Shown here: positions 24,614 to 38,985 of the stretch, piece by piece
How the letters are laid out: every line of letters starts with the position of its first letter
Numbering within the stretch: position 1 is the first letter of the stretch
Assembly: GCA_038496675.1 (NCBI GenBank)
Contig: CM076652.1
Coordinates: 5,435,806-5,499,805 of the forward strand
DNA from: Rachycentron canadum
Lineage: Eukaryota > Chordata > Actinopteri > Carangiformes > Rachycentridae
Direction: 5' to 3'
DNA length: 64,000 nucleotides
Notes under the pieces: generated by a model
The model's database searches: none
The model's input: only the letters and a program-made list of their open reading frames with translations
What the model was told of the DNA's origin: nothing
Program-made: the position numbers and the translations under genes

Positions 24614-27600
24614 TGTGAGCATTAATATAACTTGCAAAGAGCAGAAGACATGGGTAGGTACAGTGGACAGAAACTCAGAGATGGATGGAAAAGGGGAAAC
24701 TAGATGACTACAGAGAGAAATGGGTGTCCACAGTGTGTGTTTACAGCTGTCTTTTTCGAGGGAGAGGGCTTTTCCTCAGGGCGGCAATGTGCACAAGTTG
24801 GATTTATCTGGCATTATATCCGTGCTGCCTTTCTGGTAACAGAGAAGACTCGCAATGATGAATCACATGTTTTGTCAGTTCCAGAGACTTATGCTTCTTT
24901 AATTTCATTTTTCAAGTTATTTGTCTTCCATTTCGACCCCTCAAGAGATTCAAAGGCCGTGATTCATTTTTAAGGGCTGGATATTACTGTCATTCTGGCA
25001 TCAAACAAAGAACTTTGCATAGAAAGAAGCAATTGCTCTTCATTAAAACAGTGTGGATGTTTTGATCACATAGTAAATGATAGTGTAAACAAATGATGCA
25101 ATGTTTGTGTGAGTGTAATGTAGATGAATGTGTGTGCACTGTATGTGTGAATTTAGAGGATTTATCATCCTGATCAAATGCTGGAAAAACAATTTCCACA
25201 TCATGTCACAAATGACTCAACCTCAAAGGTGAACTACATTATAAATGTCTACAGCTAAAAACAGGTCCAAGGAGGAAAGAAACACAGACACACAAATCAT
25301 GCAGATTTTAGATAAGCCAATAGCTTGACTACATTATTTTAACCTAGTTTGTGAATCTGCAATGTTTCTTAAAATCAACTAACAGCAGAAAGAATACATG
25401 AGTGCACATGACTATGATAAGGACAGTAAAGTCAAGGTCGAACCAGGAAGCAGGTCTTCTAAATGCATGGATGAATTAAGTCGAATTGGGAAGAGCTACA
25501 GTATCTTGGATGGTTCCACGTGCCACAGTCCAGGTTCTTACGTTCTGGAGTTCTTCAGTAGCTCAGCATGAAACTGTCCTGGTCCGATCATCAGATGACC
25601 AACTGTGTTAGAAAATATCTGGTTGTTTGATGAACAGTAGAAGACACAAGCATAAGGTGAGAATTTAACTCCAGTTCCCATAGTGCATTGTGGAAGAAAC
25701 AGCTAATCACAGCGTTTAAATTGATGAGATAGACCTACATGGCCCTTACATTATCAGCATCTAATCTTAAGTATCATTGATGAGATGATTCAAAGAAATA
25801 AAATCTCATCTGGCCAAAAATCATTTACTGCTGACTATAAAAAAGGTAAACTGTAAAACTGTTGGCAAGTCACCATCAACTGCAAAACGAATGTAATCCT
25901 GTGTAATCCTTTGTATTGTGACCCTTAATACATCATATTGATCTGACTTTAAACGTTAGGAGTCAACGAGGCTGAGCCAGGAAAAGAAATCAAACTCTCC
26001 ATCCATACTTAACTGTGATGGACGTTCACAACCGGCTGTGTAATAACTTTACTCATCCAGTTTACAACTTTATTGATCATCTGATCACTTGTGATTGTTG
26101 CCCTATTGGATCTTTTTTTTTAACAATGGTTCCTCCTCTTGAGATCCCAGTAATTATTTTTGTCACTGCTCAGGCCTGGAGAAACGATTTGTTGTTCAGT
26201 TAAGGGGAATTCATTAATAGTGCTGCATCAATACCCCCTACTAACAGGCCACAGTGTATTCTGAGAGGCTTGATTACCCTGGGCTCCTCTACCACAGTGG
26301 CACTTTGTTTTATTTGCCCTCCCTTGAGCTGAGTAGTGGTACCCAGGATCATCTGATGGCTCACAGCTCGTTTTTGGTTTCAGTTCATTTAGATTAACAT
26401 GTAAACACAGAGATATTATTTATTGTCCACTACAGTCTTGACAACCGCTGCCTTTTTGACATTCAACAACCAGTCAATAAAACAAATGACGCGACATGTG
26501 ACCATGATGCTCTGATGAGTACAATGTTATCATAATTGATGGAAATGTGTTTTCATTTACAGTCCACTATTGCTGCTGCCCCAGCCAGTTAAACTCGGAG
26601 CAGACCCCACCCCCTCCCCTTCTACTGTTGTTTGTTGCTGGATGCCACAGGGAAAAACACCCATTCAAGCACCATTCACTGTCACCATTAGGTGGCACAT
26701 AAACAAACCAGTCACGTGTCTTTGGTTCAGCAGTGGTTTCTACAGATTCTCAGACTTACAGTAGCTGCTGGAGCTTAAATAAAGTTAGCAGCCCATCATT
26801 TTATCACATATTGTCAGATGAGTGCAATCCTGTTTCATAATCTGCTTGGGTGCCATTTTATTATCAAGTGGCTGAGACTGTCTGTCAAGAAAAGGCGTTT
26901 GTTCTTCATTTAGACTGTGGGAAAATAGAGATGGCAGCAGAGCAGAAGAGATAAAGGAGGGAAAGTCATGGACAGAAGAGGAGATCGCAGTTTGAGCTGG
27001 GGATTTAACCACTTGACTGTCTCTGGACAAAAACCACATCAGTATTTAATCAGTATGTCAGTCCACCACTGCACCAACTTTGAATATCTCATCTCTGATC
27101 TTAATCTTATCTGTGACTGAGACAGAAATTGATTGTCTTTCTCTTGCAATGAGGGCTGCCCTTTTTAAACTTTCGATCCATAATGATTCAGATAAGGCCT
27201 GTCCAGTGGGAGAATGTTATCATCTGTTGACATATTGGATGCTAGAATAAGCAGACTGATCAAACATGCTTTGAATCAGCACTGGCAGCCTGGAGCAACC
27301 TCGCTGATTAAAATTCCATGACACCACACATGCACACAGACCAACGCATTCAGCAATAGCCCATCACACTTTATTTACATGTATTCTTCAAGGCCACTGT
27401 ACTATTCATCCAGCCATTAAAATAACTGTCTTTGAAATTCAGTTTGATATTCCCAGTGTGTGTGGAGACCACTTTAGCCACACTAGCTCCAGCAAGGGCA
27501 ATGTCGGTCTTATTTATTTTATTTATTTGGTACATATTCACGGCCACGGTGATACCTGCGCCACCAGTGGGTGAATGTTTCCAGTGATCAGTCTCAGCTC

Positions 27601-28189
27601 TAGTTTGATGTCACTGCTAACATGCTAAAAGTCTGCTGTATCATGAATATTGCAGTGTCATGCAGCTGCTTGCACATCTTGTAAGTTGCCACACTTTTCA
27701 TTGCTGTGATCATCCACCATTTCTCCATTTGGTGAATACTGATCTTATCTGTGTGTAGCCAGTATATGATTTAATGTGTGTTTAACATCTATCTTCATAT
27801 GCTGTCGTCAGTGATACTAGTATATAATGGCATGTTTTAATAACATACACAAAGACTTTGTGAACCAGTGCCTTACATTCACTTGACAAATTGTGGTAAA
27901 CACATAGTTAGTCAGACAGAGCAATAACTACTTTCAATCACTTTTGACTACACACATAAAACTTTCCCTGTCATTGCTAATTCAGATCCGCCTGCTTTGC
28001 CATCTACAAACTGTGACAATCAGTTAAAACATTTATCCCTCTCGGCAACTATCTTCTTTGAGTCGACTCTGCAAAGAAGAGGGAGACAGCAAATAGACTC
28101 TGAGTTCTGATGAAGAGCACACAGCCACTGCATTTATCAGCACACAGCAGAGAGGAGTACTGCACTGACATGCTCACACACACTGATGT

Positions 28190-28216
28190 ACACACACACA
28201 CACACACACACACACA
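28190..28216 (+). repeat. (CA)n microsatellite
   Basis: About 13 uninterrupted CA units. Confidence 0.9.
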
Positions 28217-30056
28217 TCTCTTGTAACTCAATGATATACAGTTGGGTCCAAATGCGGACTCAGACTTTTGGCCCATCTATATACAGACACACGTGCACAC
28301 ACATGGTTGTCTGATGAGTAATTGAAGTGCAGTGCATCTTATCACTCATGTGATCAGACTTTTCCCCTTCTGGTTCTGTGCCTGTATGACTCTCTGTAAG
28401 GATGACTGCTAGTCGCTGCCTCCAGATGTTAAATTGTCTATTAACACATATTCTCACAGTGGTTCTCAGCTACCTAGTGTCCAACCTTGCAGGATTTGGC
28501 TTCTCCAAGTTTACCTTAAATCTGATATATTTTTATTCATTCTCTATTAAAGATTTGTCTTTGTTCAGCCTCTCCAATGATCTTTTCAGGCTTTCACTAT
28601 TCTAGCGATTGATTGATTGATTGCTTTTTGTGTTGTTTTATGAGTCACAGTTGGACTGAAAACTAGCTCTTATTGTGGCTTTGTGTGTGTGGACTGCAAA
28701 CTCGCTTACTCACAGTTAGGGAAAGATATGCACCGCCTGGAGTTGAAGCACTGAAAAAAAAGGATAAGCTGCTTGATGGGTTTGTCTTCGTGGCTGCTGC
28801 CTGGGCAAAGCATATTTCATTATGTCCCCATATAGGCCACAGTCACACCATCGCCAGTATATGTCCCTAGTATATGCTTGTCCCAATCAGTCTAAAACTC
28901 CACACATTCTGGCTGTGGGAAAAGAAGAGACAGCTCCTTCTTCTTCTTGTATCATATATCAGGAACTTCATCGCATCTGACACAAATACTCACATGGATT
29001 TAAGGATGAACTAATTAGATATTTGTGATCAAAATAACTTAAAATGCATATTTTCATTATCACTAGATTTAACAGAAATGTCTGATAGCAAAAATGATGA
29101 AGGGATGACATTTTATGTCCAAAAGACCATGATCTTAAAAACGCTTCTGGCTATTATTCAATGCCATAACTCATCCAACCAAGGCACAAAACTGACAGGT
29201 GGTTATTCTCCATTTGATGCTGGGCCTTCTGGCTTTATAGAAAATATACTGATACATTTAGAGACTTTGCCAATTGCAGAGATGAGGGATTTGGATATAA
29301 TGTGACATCATCAGCATATAGACTGATTTTATGACAGTATGGATTGGCTTGTCTGCCTGGTTTGTGTTGAGTTTTGGGAGGGAGACATTCCTCAGAAAAA
29401 CATTGGCTCTTGTAGATGTGGTGTCATGATCAGTGATGTATAGTTTAGAGTATTATTGTCTTCATGATTTGTTGCAGTGTGGTCTTGTGTAGTGTTACCT
29501 AACAATTTTTACCATCAATTAGTTTAGCCAATAGTCTAACAGGAGAAGAATCAACATCCATTACCAGGAGAACAACTGGATGTAAGTTTAGGTCTATGTA
29601 GTTGTTTGTCTCAGACAAACATGATGAGATTTGATTATTTGAAGCAGTGTGTTTTATATCAAAAATGTATGTATGTAATAGTAATAGTACGTAAAGCATT
29701 CATATTTTGTTGGGCACAAAGGGGTAAAACTTCCTAAAATACACATAAGACATATTATAGCCTGATAATTTATCTGGCTATTCTAACTATCAATAATTGA
29801 TAGTTTGTGTCAACATTCATCTTTACCAAATTCTGAGAAAAATATGTCTTTTTAGATGCTTCGCTATATTAACCAGCTGATGACTAACTGTGTCTGACAT
29901 TTTAATGCTGTAGCATATCATGAGAGACAACCAGATATTTTTCTAACTGTGATTACTGTGACAGGTTGATGAGAGAGTTGAAAGAAAAAAAAAGCTGCAG
30001 CTCATGAAAGCAAAACAATAAAGACACTGAAACAAACCCTAAAACTGAGAGTAATG

Positions 30057-30080
30057 CACATATATTGATTAGTGCAGCTT
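30057..30080 (-). repeat. Inverted copy of the TAAAGNTGCACTAATCAATA terminus
   Basis: Reverse complement reads TAAAGCTGCACTAATCAATA, 19 of 20 bases identical to the terminus at 6333. The internal sequence on its left (29960-30055) is not clearly homologous. Confidence 0.4.
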
Positions 30081-31198
30081 TAAAAACACCAAATTGTGGT
30101 TTGGCACAGTTTTAAAGGTATCATGTGATCAGTGCAGACACAAACATATTTTTACTTCAAATTTGTGCCAAGATAGGGAAGAAAAAAATGTCTTATTGAT
30201 GATTATCTTTGATTATCTTTTAACAGAAGCCAATTTTAGAAAAGTCAGTGAATAGTTCTGGTGCTCCCATCAGCACGCTTTGTCATGGCCTGTTATGCAG
30301 GAATCATCTCAATGTAATGGATTTCTAGCTGCCAATCATTACCAGAGTGCACAAAAAATCTCTTTCCCTCCCAAGAAAATGTCTGTCTTGTTATTTTCGA
30401 ACAGAAGTGTCACTCTGATCCACAACCCAGCCCCAAGCTAAACTCTAAATGACATGACCAAATGAATTTGTATTGAACCAGACCTGAGGGCAGTAAGGAC
30501 CGGGTAAAAGCTGCTTATTTCTGAGCTGATACAAAGCCCACACACAAAAGTAATGGTCAAACTCACACAGTGAACTAAATGAGTAAACACATCAGCTCCT
30601 GTCCTGGGGGTTGTAAGATTGGTTGTTTCACCTTCTGCAAGTTTCCTCTTTAGCTTTCAAAGGAAATTGTCACAAGACAGTAATTGCTCAAATGGATAGA
30701 ATCGGTGAAGAAAATTATCACCACATACGAGGTTATAACTTGAAAATGTATCCTCTTGTTGGTGCCTTTACCTTTCATTTCATCCAATGCCACTGAATCA
30801 TTGAATTCCCAGCATCACAAACACCATAAATTATGCACAGTTGCTTCACTGTGATTTGATTACAACCATTTTTCAAAACTCCTCCATCTGTAGCCATTAA
30901 CACCGAGCTCTCTATTATTACTGAAAGTATGAACACTTTGCCACAGTCGCTGAACAATTCGAATAATTATTGTGGTTATTATGGAAGCCCCAGCAGTATG
31001 CCAGGTCTCTTTTCATTCGAAATTGCTGAAACACTATTGAGTGAATAAAGCCAGCCAGAGACCAAATGGCTAAAGGCACCCGGCATTACTATTAGTGCTT
31101 TGTTACCATGTGAGAGAGAGTCCGCTAAGATAAGGCTGCTTTGACGCAGAAGATGGATGCTCTAAATGCTCATAACTACTTTTACGAGACTGAAAACA

Positions 31199-31222
31199 TT
31201 ATATATATATATATATATATAT

Positions 31223-31255
<33 letters not shown>

Positions 31256-31259
31256 TATA
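31199..31259 (+). repeat. (TA)n(CATA)n tract, left side of an assembly gap
   Basis: TA repeat, then about six CATA units, then TA again up to the N-run. The arrangement is mirrored on the far side of the gap. Confidence 0.85.
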
Positions 31260-31652
31260 NNNNNNNNNNNNNNNNNNNNNNNNNNNNNNNNNNNNNNNNN
31301 NNNNNNNNNNNNNNNNNNNNNNNNNNNNNNNNNNNNNNNNNNNNNNNNNNNNNNNNNNNNNNNNNNNNNNNNNNNNNNNNNNNNNNNNNNNNNNNNNNNN
31401 NNNNNNNNNNNNNNNNNNNNNNNNNNNNNNNNNNNNNNNNNNNNNNNNNNNNNNNNNNNNNNNNNNNNNNNNNNNNNNNNNNNNNNNNNNNNNNNNNNNN
31501 NNNNNNNNNNNNNNNNNNNNNNNNNNNNNNNNNNNNNNNNNNNNNNNNNNNNNNNNNNNNNNNNNNNNNNNNNNNNNNNNNNNNNNNNNNNNNNNNNNNN
31601 NNNNNNNNNNNNNNNNNNNNNNNNNNNNNNNNNNNNNNNNNNNNNNNNNNNN
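31260..31652. other. Assembly gap (393 N)
   Basis: A run of N within a TA/TACA repeat; true length and content are unknown. Open frames crossing it are meaningless. Confidence 0.99.
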
Positions 31653-31716
<64 letters not shown>

Positions 31717-31721
31717 TATAT
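31653..31721 (+). repeat. (TA)n(TGTA)n tract, right side of an assembly gap
   Basis: TA repeat followed by about seven TGTA units. It is essentially the reverse complement of the left flank. Confidence 0.85.
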
Positions 31722-32220
31722 AGCTGTTGTCAAATTACTACAGTGAGAGATGAACAGGTAACATTTCACCTCGTCATTTATTTATTTTTTAATCTAGTTT
31801 CATCGTGACCTTTTAATTCGTGCCACAGGCCGACAAAGTTTCCTTGGAATTTTCTGTGAATATACTTGGTCTCTTGAGTATGAACTTTATTTTGGTGTAT
31901 TTTGGTGGTTATTTTGGTGTCCTTCTCCTCTCTCCTCTATCAGTCCAAATTTCTTACATTTTTAAATAAACATCAGGTTTGCTGATTCATGAGAACAGTA
32001 AGTCTCCATTTTGGGCTCCTTGCTACAAGCTATTACAAACTTTTCTATAGCACTACCCTCTGACCAAAATGTCAATGTTGCATTAAAAGTCCAATTGGCA
32101 GATCCCCCTAAAATATGCACGTCTGTGCTCTTCAGAATTAATGACACCATGGTTTTCGTACCACCCACAGGAACAACCTTGCATTTCTGGCAGTGTGGGT
32201 CAGTCAGTGAGTTCACTTCT

Positions 32221-32640
32221 TTGGTCCAGACTGAAATATCTCAACGAGTATAGATTCTGTGTGGATGTTAATGTTGCCCAGAGGACTTTCCTGTGTCTCC
32301 ACCAGCAGGTCAGAGATTTCATTACTCACAGAAATATTTTGATATCTACTGAATAGGTTGCCACAACATTTTGTGCTTTACATTCATGGTTCTAAGACAA
32401 AGTATCCTGTTGACTTTGATGACTCCCTGACTCTTGTTCTAGTGTCATGAGCTTGAGGAACTACAGCCATCATAGATCAAATTTTGGTTTACTACTAATA
32501 CAAGCAAATTAAATTCCCATTAGCTTCACTGTTGTAACGCTTATTAGTTAATGTTAGCATGCTAATATATTAAACTAAGGTGATGAACAGTCATTGTGAA
32601 CATATAGCACGCTGATGTTAGCATGTCACTCCCTTCACAT
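32221..32640 (+). repeat. Long degenerate copy of teleost repeat A
   Basis: Ordered motifs TTGGTCCAGACTGAAATATC, CCACCAGCAGGTCAGAG, AATATTTTGATATCTACTGA, CATTCATGGTTC and TGACTTTGATGACTCCCTGA, then the distal end with GTTAGCATGCTAATATATTA and ACGCTGATGTTAGCATGTCA. This is the longest copy of the family in the window and includes the distal part with repeated TTAGCATG boxes. No coding frame. Confidence 0.65.
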
Positions 32641-32813
32641 TTTGTAATGATGCAGCCCCTCATTAATCTCTACTCAATATCCCTTCATGACAAAGCAAAA
32701 ACAAACTTTGATCATTTGTGAATCTGAGCTAAATTTCAGGATCTTTTGGATCAGGATTATTATGGAGTATCGAGTGCTGATTAATGAGGGAAGCAATGAA
32801 ATAAAATGATTTT

Positions 32814-32831
32814 TCCTGTTTTAAAACAGGA
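32814..32831 (+). repeat. Perfect 18-bp palindrome
   Basis: TCCTGTTTTAAAACAGGA is self-complementary with no loop. Confidence 0.85.
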
Positions 32832-34166
32832 CAGTGATATAAACCACTTCCATTATCATGCAGTTTTATAGTTAAATAAGAATGAGTGAAATTAACTCAA
32901 ACATACACAGAGGGATACATTAATAATATATATTAATTTCCCCTCCATACAATGCAAATCGCAATTTAATTGAGTAAATGCTAAAATAAATGTTATTCAT
33001 TACCTTGCTGAATGAACTAGCCCTAATGCAAGTCATTACTTGTAACCCAGCACTGGAGACTATCTGCCATCATCCATCATCCTGTCTGACAACCACAATT
33101 ATATCCTGAACTATGCCAACAGCAGGTTCTTACAGAAACATGACAGCAGACCACTGACATGAATGCATCCATACCATATTCATGTCTTTCAGTCCTCTGT
33201 TCAAATGCTCCCTTTCTCCTCCAGAATACTCCAGGTATCTCTTCACAATCGCTGCAGTTTGTGGATGCGAAACATCATCAACAAAGTAAGATCATCTATC
33301 ACAAACATGACACCGTTGGTTGAGTTTGCCATTATTTAATTTTACCAGATTTGTTTTCATGTCAGCGCTAAATCACATCACACTCCACTCACTGTCAATC
33401 ACCCAACACCAACAAAAGAAAGTTATGCAAGTGCCAAAAAATCCCTAAACATCATCACCTCAGAAATCTTGTTGTCACATCTTCAGCGGTTTCAACTTTT
33501 CAACTTTCTAAAGTTGAGAGAAATGAGTAAACACACTCCGAAAGAGAGAATAGAGTTAATTCTGAGGAGTAAATGTGAATTTTACACGTTTGAACTTTCA
33601 ACCACAATGTTGACTTGATTTATTGAGACATCAGTCACCAATGAGGGAGTGAGCCAGGACCCATCTTATTCAAATACAGAACTTCAATGACTCCTCTTAT
33701 ACAGCAATTCATTTTATTATTGTTATTATTATTATAATTTTACACCCTCATCTTCTATCATCTGTGTAATTTGCCCACTTTTACCCAACTTCTACTTTTG
33801 TCAGTGGGCATGTTATAGTTCATCTGTTTTTGCCCTATTTTCTTTTTTCCAACTGGCTCACAACACGTGTGAAAACAGCCTGAATTTTAAACTTGAAAAA
33901 ATAATTACTCTTGTCCATACCCCGAAAGGAATAAAAAAATGTTAAAAACTCTGACAGAAATCTGCTTTTGGCACTTTTTCTACTGTTGACAATGTGTTTT
34001 TGTCTCACTGCCACTGAAGAGAGCTCTGTAATTTGGTGCAAATTACTAAGAAAATAGGGACAATGTTCAGAGACAGTTTTCTGAGTTTACTTAGTTGTTT
34101 TAAGTTTATGAGCAGCTATTGATTCCCAGAGGAATTTCTATCAAAGACCTAAAGCAAATTTTCTTG

Positions 34167-34199
34167 ATACACTTAGAATATACTTTATTCTAAGTGTAT
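34167..34199 (+). repeat. Perfect 14-bp inverted repeat, 5-nt loop
   Basis: ATACACTTAGAATA at 34167-34180 is the exact reverse complement of 34186-34199; loop TACTT. It lies about 100 bp before a long TG repeat. Confidence 0.85.
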
Positions 34200-34303
34200 T
34201 ATATGTCAAATGTTTTTAATGTTTACATCTCACACTAATTTCCCATTTGTTTCTGTTCAGCTGACCTGAGTCTCAGCTTCAGGCCACATGTTGCAGGAAT
34301 GTG

Positions 34304-34306
<3 letters not shown>

Positions 34307-34382
<76 letters not shown>
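34307..34382 (+). repeat. (TG)n microsatellite
   Basis: About 38 uninterrupted TG units, a typical Z-DNA-prone and polymorphic tract. Confidence 0.95.
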
Positions 34383-34383
<1 letters not shown>

Positions 34384-35807
34384 TATTAGCTGTATTGGTG
34401 CTGAATAAATGGTGTAATACCCTTCTCTTCTCAAATATTTTAACATCCAAACATCCTACATCCCCCACAATTCCTTTTGTTAAACTCTATTAGCCTAGTT
34501 TCAATACATGAGCCAACTTGACCGTGGAAAGTGTTTACAACCAAGCATCTTAGTCAAACTATAATATGCCTTAAGGTTGCATTGCATTATGGGTGGTGAG
34601 ACTGCTCATGGAAAGAAGAACTGTTTTTCCTTCCTTCTGTGATGGATCCCTCTTTGGTGAAACTGTAAACAAGCTGTAACTCTTCTGGGGGACTTGAACC
34701 TGACATTTACATCAGTGTTTCATGTTTGATCTCTGCCTGTAGCTGTTTAACATTGTCAAAGGATTTTAGTGGATTCTTCCTTAAACTGATAACCCCTGAG
34801 CAAGAAGACACAACCTTTATACTGACATGGAAAACCTCTTATTTCATCCTTTGGCGTGCAAAAGATGAAAAAACTAAAGGCATCCCACTGTCTTCACTCT
34901 TACACAGTTTACTGACTTTATAAACACACACACACACGCACACGCACACAAAGCCCAGAAAGGACCTAAGCATAAAACCCAAGGCTATACTCTGGTATTT
35001 ATTCAATAACCACAGTTTTTTCCCCATTCTGCTGCGTTAGCCCTCAGAAGAAAACTGTTCAAATTGTCATAAGTAAGAAATAGTGAACAGAGAACAAAAG
35101 AACTGACATTATTTGAGCTTTCTATGCAGCAAATATGAGTTGCTAGATTTGTGTATTTTCTGCAAAATGTTGGTTATTATGGTTAGAAGTGAAATTAAAA
35201 AAAAAATTGGATACAGGGCATGTGACTTAATCTGGCAACCCTCAGCTTCAAACTGTATTATGTATCAATGACCAGCTGCAGCCCGACAGTAGGAGCAGTG
35301 GGGATGGTGATGAGCTGCGATAAATCTGAAACAGTCGGTGCCTATTTATAGTTTTATGGTTTCAAATGTCACAGAATTGAAAATGTCTGAACGGAATGAA
35401 CATCAGTTGATATTAAATTGAAATCTCTATTTGCTAATATGTGAAGCAAAATGCCCCCAAAAGCAAATTAAGACATCAGGTCCTTTTTAAAGAGTTGATC
35501 TCAGCTAATAGGAATGTTTTGCAGCCAATCCAGACATGTGCAGTGGCATCGTCTTCGAAATTAGCTGGAAATATTGACTTTCTAATGTCTTTAATGTCTC
35601 TTTCCATGAGTGGCTCAAGACCAAGAGCTCTCACTGTGTATATGTCATTAAGACATTAACATCTAAATAAAATAAATTAGCCACAGCTTTTCCAACTGAT
35701 TTGTTTGTTAAAATGTTTCATTTTATTCTGAAAATCCTGTCAACAGCAACCACACACAGACAGGTGAGCTGCAGGCTCAAAATACAAGAATTGTTGAAGC
35801 TGAAGTT

Positions 35808-35848
35808 ATAATAATAATAATAATAATAATATAAGAATAATAATAATA
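35808..35848 (+). repeat. (TAA)n microsatellite
   Basis: About 13 trinucleotide units with one TAAG interruption. Confidence 0.85.
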
Positions 35849-38649
35849 TCATTTCATATAATTTTGTCATGAAACTCTTGACGACAGAGCTACTGAATCC
35901 CAGACAAGACTTTTGGCTCATGGCCAAAAGTTCAAACACCTACAGGGTTTTACACATATTTTCTTGTAACATTTTCTGGAAAATCTCTTGCCATTGTGGG
36001 TTCGTTTGAGAGTGAATACATTCGCGCCGTTAGCTCAATGAAAAAAGGGGAAATGTGAATCTAAAAAAGGTATTATGGACTCTTTCTAAAATGCTACCAC
36101 TACCAGTTTGTCATAGTCACACACAATCACAACAATAGAGAGATGGAGGGCTGAAGATGGAAAATGGAAATTACCACTGGAACAACACAGTGTCAACACT
36201 GTACATGCTGTTGATTGGAGTCCACCCCTCTGTGTCTATGGACCAGCCTCCTCTGCAGCAAACACGTATTTAATTCAACTACGGTTTCTGCATAGTCAGG
36301 CTCTTTATGTGTGCACACATGTGCATATAAATGAGAAAAGACAGAGAGAACAAGTGCATCCATTCGTTTGGCTATCTCACAAAAATGTCCCCAACACAGA
36401 TAAAACCAAACTACGCCCTTCCCTGATGCTAAAATCTGTGGAGCACATAAATCATACCAGGTGAGGAAATGCACTGGGTTATGAAAACGAGGCAGGAGAT
36501 ACAGCTGAATACTTGTCACCTTTCCATGCTCAATTCCTTTCCTTCTTCCTTTCCCTAGTCTTTTATTCATTCTTTCCCCAGCCTTTATCTTTGATCCATC
36601 TTCTCCACCTCATTTCTTCACATCTGTTAGAGGAAATATGTGGCTCTTCTTCTTTCTCTTGCCCAGAAGCAGCCCCACTAAAACCTTGTGCTGACTTGTA
36701 TGTGCTTGTGAAATCCATAAGCGTATGAGGTTTCCAGGTCATACGACTGGCAGCGGAGGGGAATGTTGGGAGAGCAGCTTTCAGACTGGACTTACAGGTT
36801 TATGGAGTGGACACTCTTAACCTTACTCAACATGGACACATCTGCATAACAAAGCTCCCTGCCACTGCAATTCATGATTCAAAATCACTGATGAAGTGAT
36901 GATGAAGGAAGGAAAAGGTCTGAATTACCATTCCTCCAATGTGAGAAATTCAAAAGGTCACATATAGTAAGAGGTGATAATGAAAATGACTGATTCTTAA
37001 GGTTATGTATCTGGGTTAATCTTTCTTTAGCTAAGATGCTTGACTTGATAAATGGCAAACTGGCATAGAAGGACACTCTTCGTTTTCAATATCTGTGCAA
37101 ATTCAGACCAAATTAGCAGGTTTTCAGATTTATCATGGAAATACTGGGCAGGGTTAAGGGTTGAGGTTATGTCTTATTATTACATGCAAGCAGACACACA
37201 CAGGTGATTGTGCCATGCAGACCTATTATGCAGTGTAGTATGAACTGTATTATTGGGTTGTGCATCTTCTTTCATCTTACTTTTCTTTCAGTTCACCTCA
37301 GTCAACCTCTAATCTGTCTGTGGCTGTTGACCCGAGAGTTAAGAAGTACAGGCACGGTTCACGGTTACATTAGTCAATAGTCTTCAAGCTGGAGTGTGGG
37401 ACTTTGAAGTGATCGTCCATTACATTCAAGGCTTTGCCACATGAGTTCACTCAAGGCTGATCAGCAACAGGTAGGTCCCTGTGTATCCTGCTGTACACTG
37501 ACATTCCTGGCCATCGGTAAAGTGATGCACTTTACGTCAACCGGCCAGTTTTCCAGAGCAGCAGCTGGTGCTTTGTTGTCTGTATGGACATTGTAAACAT
37601 ATCAGGAGGCTCAATTAAACACCAGACAAACAACTGTTGCTTCCTGGACTTTTAATCCTTCCCCCCTGAAGCAACACAGTTCAACATGTTGAAGCATTTT
37701 TGATCAATTACGTCGGTAGGAGCAAAGTTTATGTGTTGAGACTAAAATAATAAGGTTGCAGGCAGTAAAAGTAAAACAAAAAGCTGAAAGGAAGTAAAAC
37801 ACAGAACATTACAGAAAAATTATTATTCCGGAGCTATAACAAAATCTTCTTCATGAGCAGACATGAAAATGAAAAAGTGTAGATATTGTCCTGTCTTCTC
37901 CTCAAACCACAACCTCACACACAGCAGACTTTTTGATGTAAAAGTGTGGGTGAATAACACTTATACATGCGCATCATCTATATTAGGAAAAACCAAGTGC
38001 TCAGTTGCAGCGGGAGATGGATATTGGCAGTCAGACCTGCTCCATCCACACTCATCTAGTCTTCCTGTGGCTCTAAATAACTAATAAATTCTGTCAGTTT
38101 ATTCATAGCAACAGCGTCGTTGAAAACTTGCTTTGCTATTTTTGCCAACAGATGCCAAAAGGGCAGCATTAATAAGCTTTTAAAAAACAAGGAGGAAATG
38201 AATCCAAGAGATTCAGACAATTAAAAAGGCAGATTTCTGTTGTTCTTTTCTGCAGCTTTTCAGTTCTTTCTTTTCATATATTTTTTTTAAAGTTGTGATG
38301 GAAATGGAACCATGGTGGAAGTTAATTAGATGGCTACTTCACTCACCATGACCCCCTTTACATTTTTCTCTGGGTCTATTATTCAATTAAAGTGCTATTA
38401 GCCACTAATACTTTTGCGCTTTTCCCAGAAATGATTACCCACTCGCAGCTCTTTAAATCCAGTCATCATGTTACCTCAGTCCTGCATGCTCCATTTCTCC
38501 ACCTGTAGAGGGATTACAGATGCTATAACCACCACCAGCACGAACCTCTGTCTTTGTTAATGTGTGCCAGTGAGCAACTGACAATATCAAATAAAACTGG
38601 GAGATGCATCACAGAGAAAGTTGAGCCATGCTCAGGCAACGTGCTGCTG

Positions 38650-38985
38650 TAATAGATAGCTGTTAGTGAGAGATGTTTGGAGGGCGAGTGTGGTAAGTAG
38701 GCACAGAAGTGAGTGGGTGCAGGAGCTGGTCAGTGGAAAAGCAAGTAGGAAAGTCAGTGAAAAATAGGTGTAAAAAGTCATGAAGGCAAACTGTGAAGAA
38801 ATGTTGTGAGAAAGTGAACAATAAATGAGTGAGAACATGGGTTAAGTATCCAAGAAGCGAAGAACATGAGCAGTGAGAAACTGATTATAGGAATAATATA
38901 TAAGCTAAGACATGTAATAAGGAATAAATAAGCAGCTACATTAAAGGGAAAGTAAGAAAATACATCAATAAGTAAAGGTGCATTA
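38650..38985 (+). repeat. Degenerate purine-rich AAGT/GAGTGA tract
   Basis: Repeated variants of GTAAGTAGG, GTGAGTGG, AAGCAAGTAGGAAAG and GAAAGTAAG occur irregularly over about 330 bp. No fixed period can be assigned by eye; it may be a decayed minisatellite. Long minus-strand frames here are hydrophobic artefacts of the composition. Confidence 0.35.

Larger units (their letters stand above)
18216..31198. other. Non-coding stretch with scattered repeats
   Basis: Outside the listed repeats nothing is recognisable. There is a two-unit GGGTTA-like motif at about 24045-24057, a 7-bp hairpin at 22121-22137, and a (GATT)4 at 28606-28622. Open frames are short and unrelated to any family I know. 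Confidence 0.6.

Noticed and set aside
31141..31769. Open frames of 185-201 codons over 31.1-31.8 kb
   Set aside because: They run through the N gap and TA/TACA repeats; the residues are alternating Tyr/Ile from the repeat.
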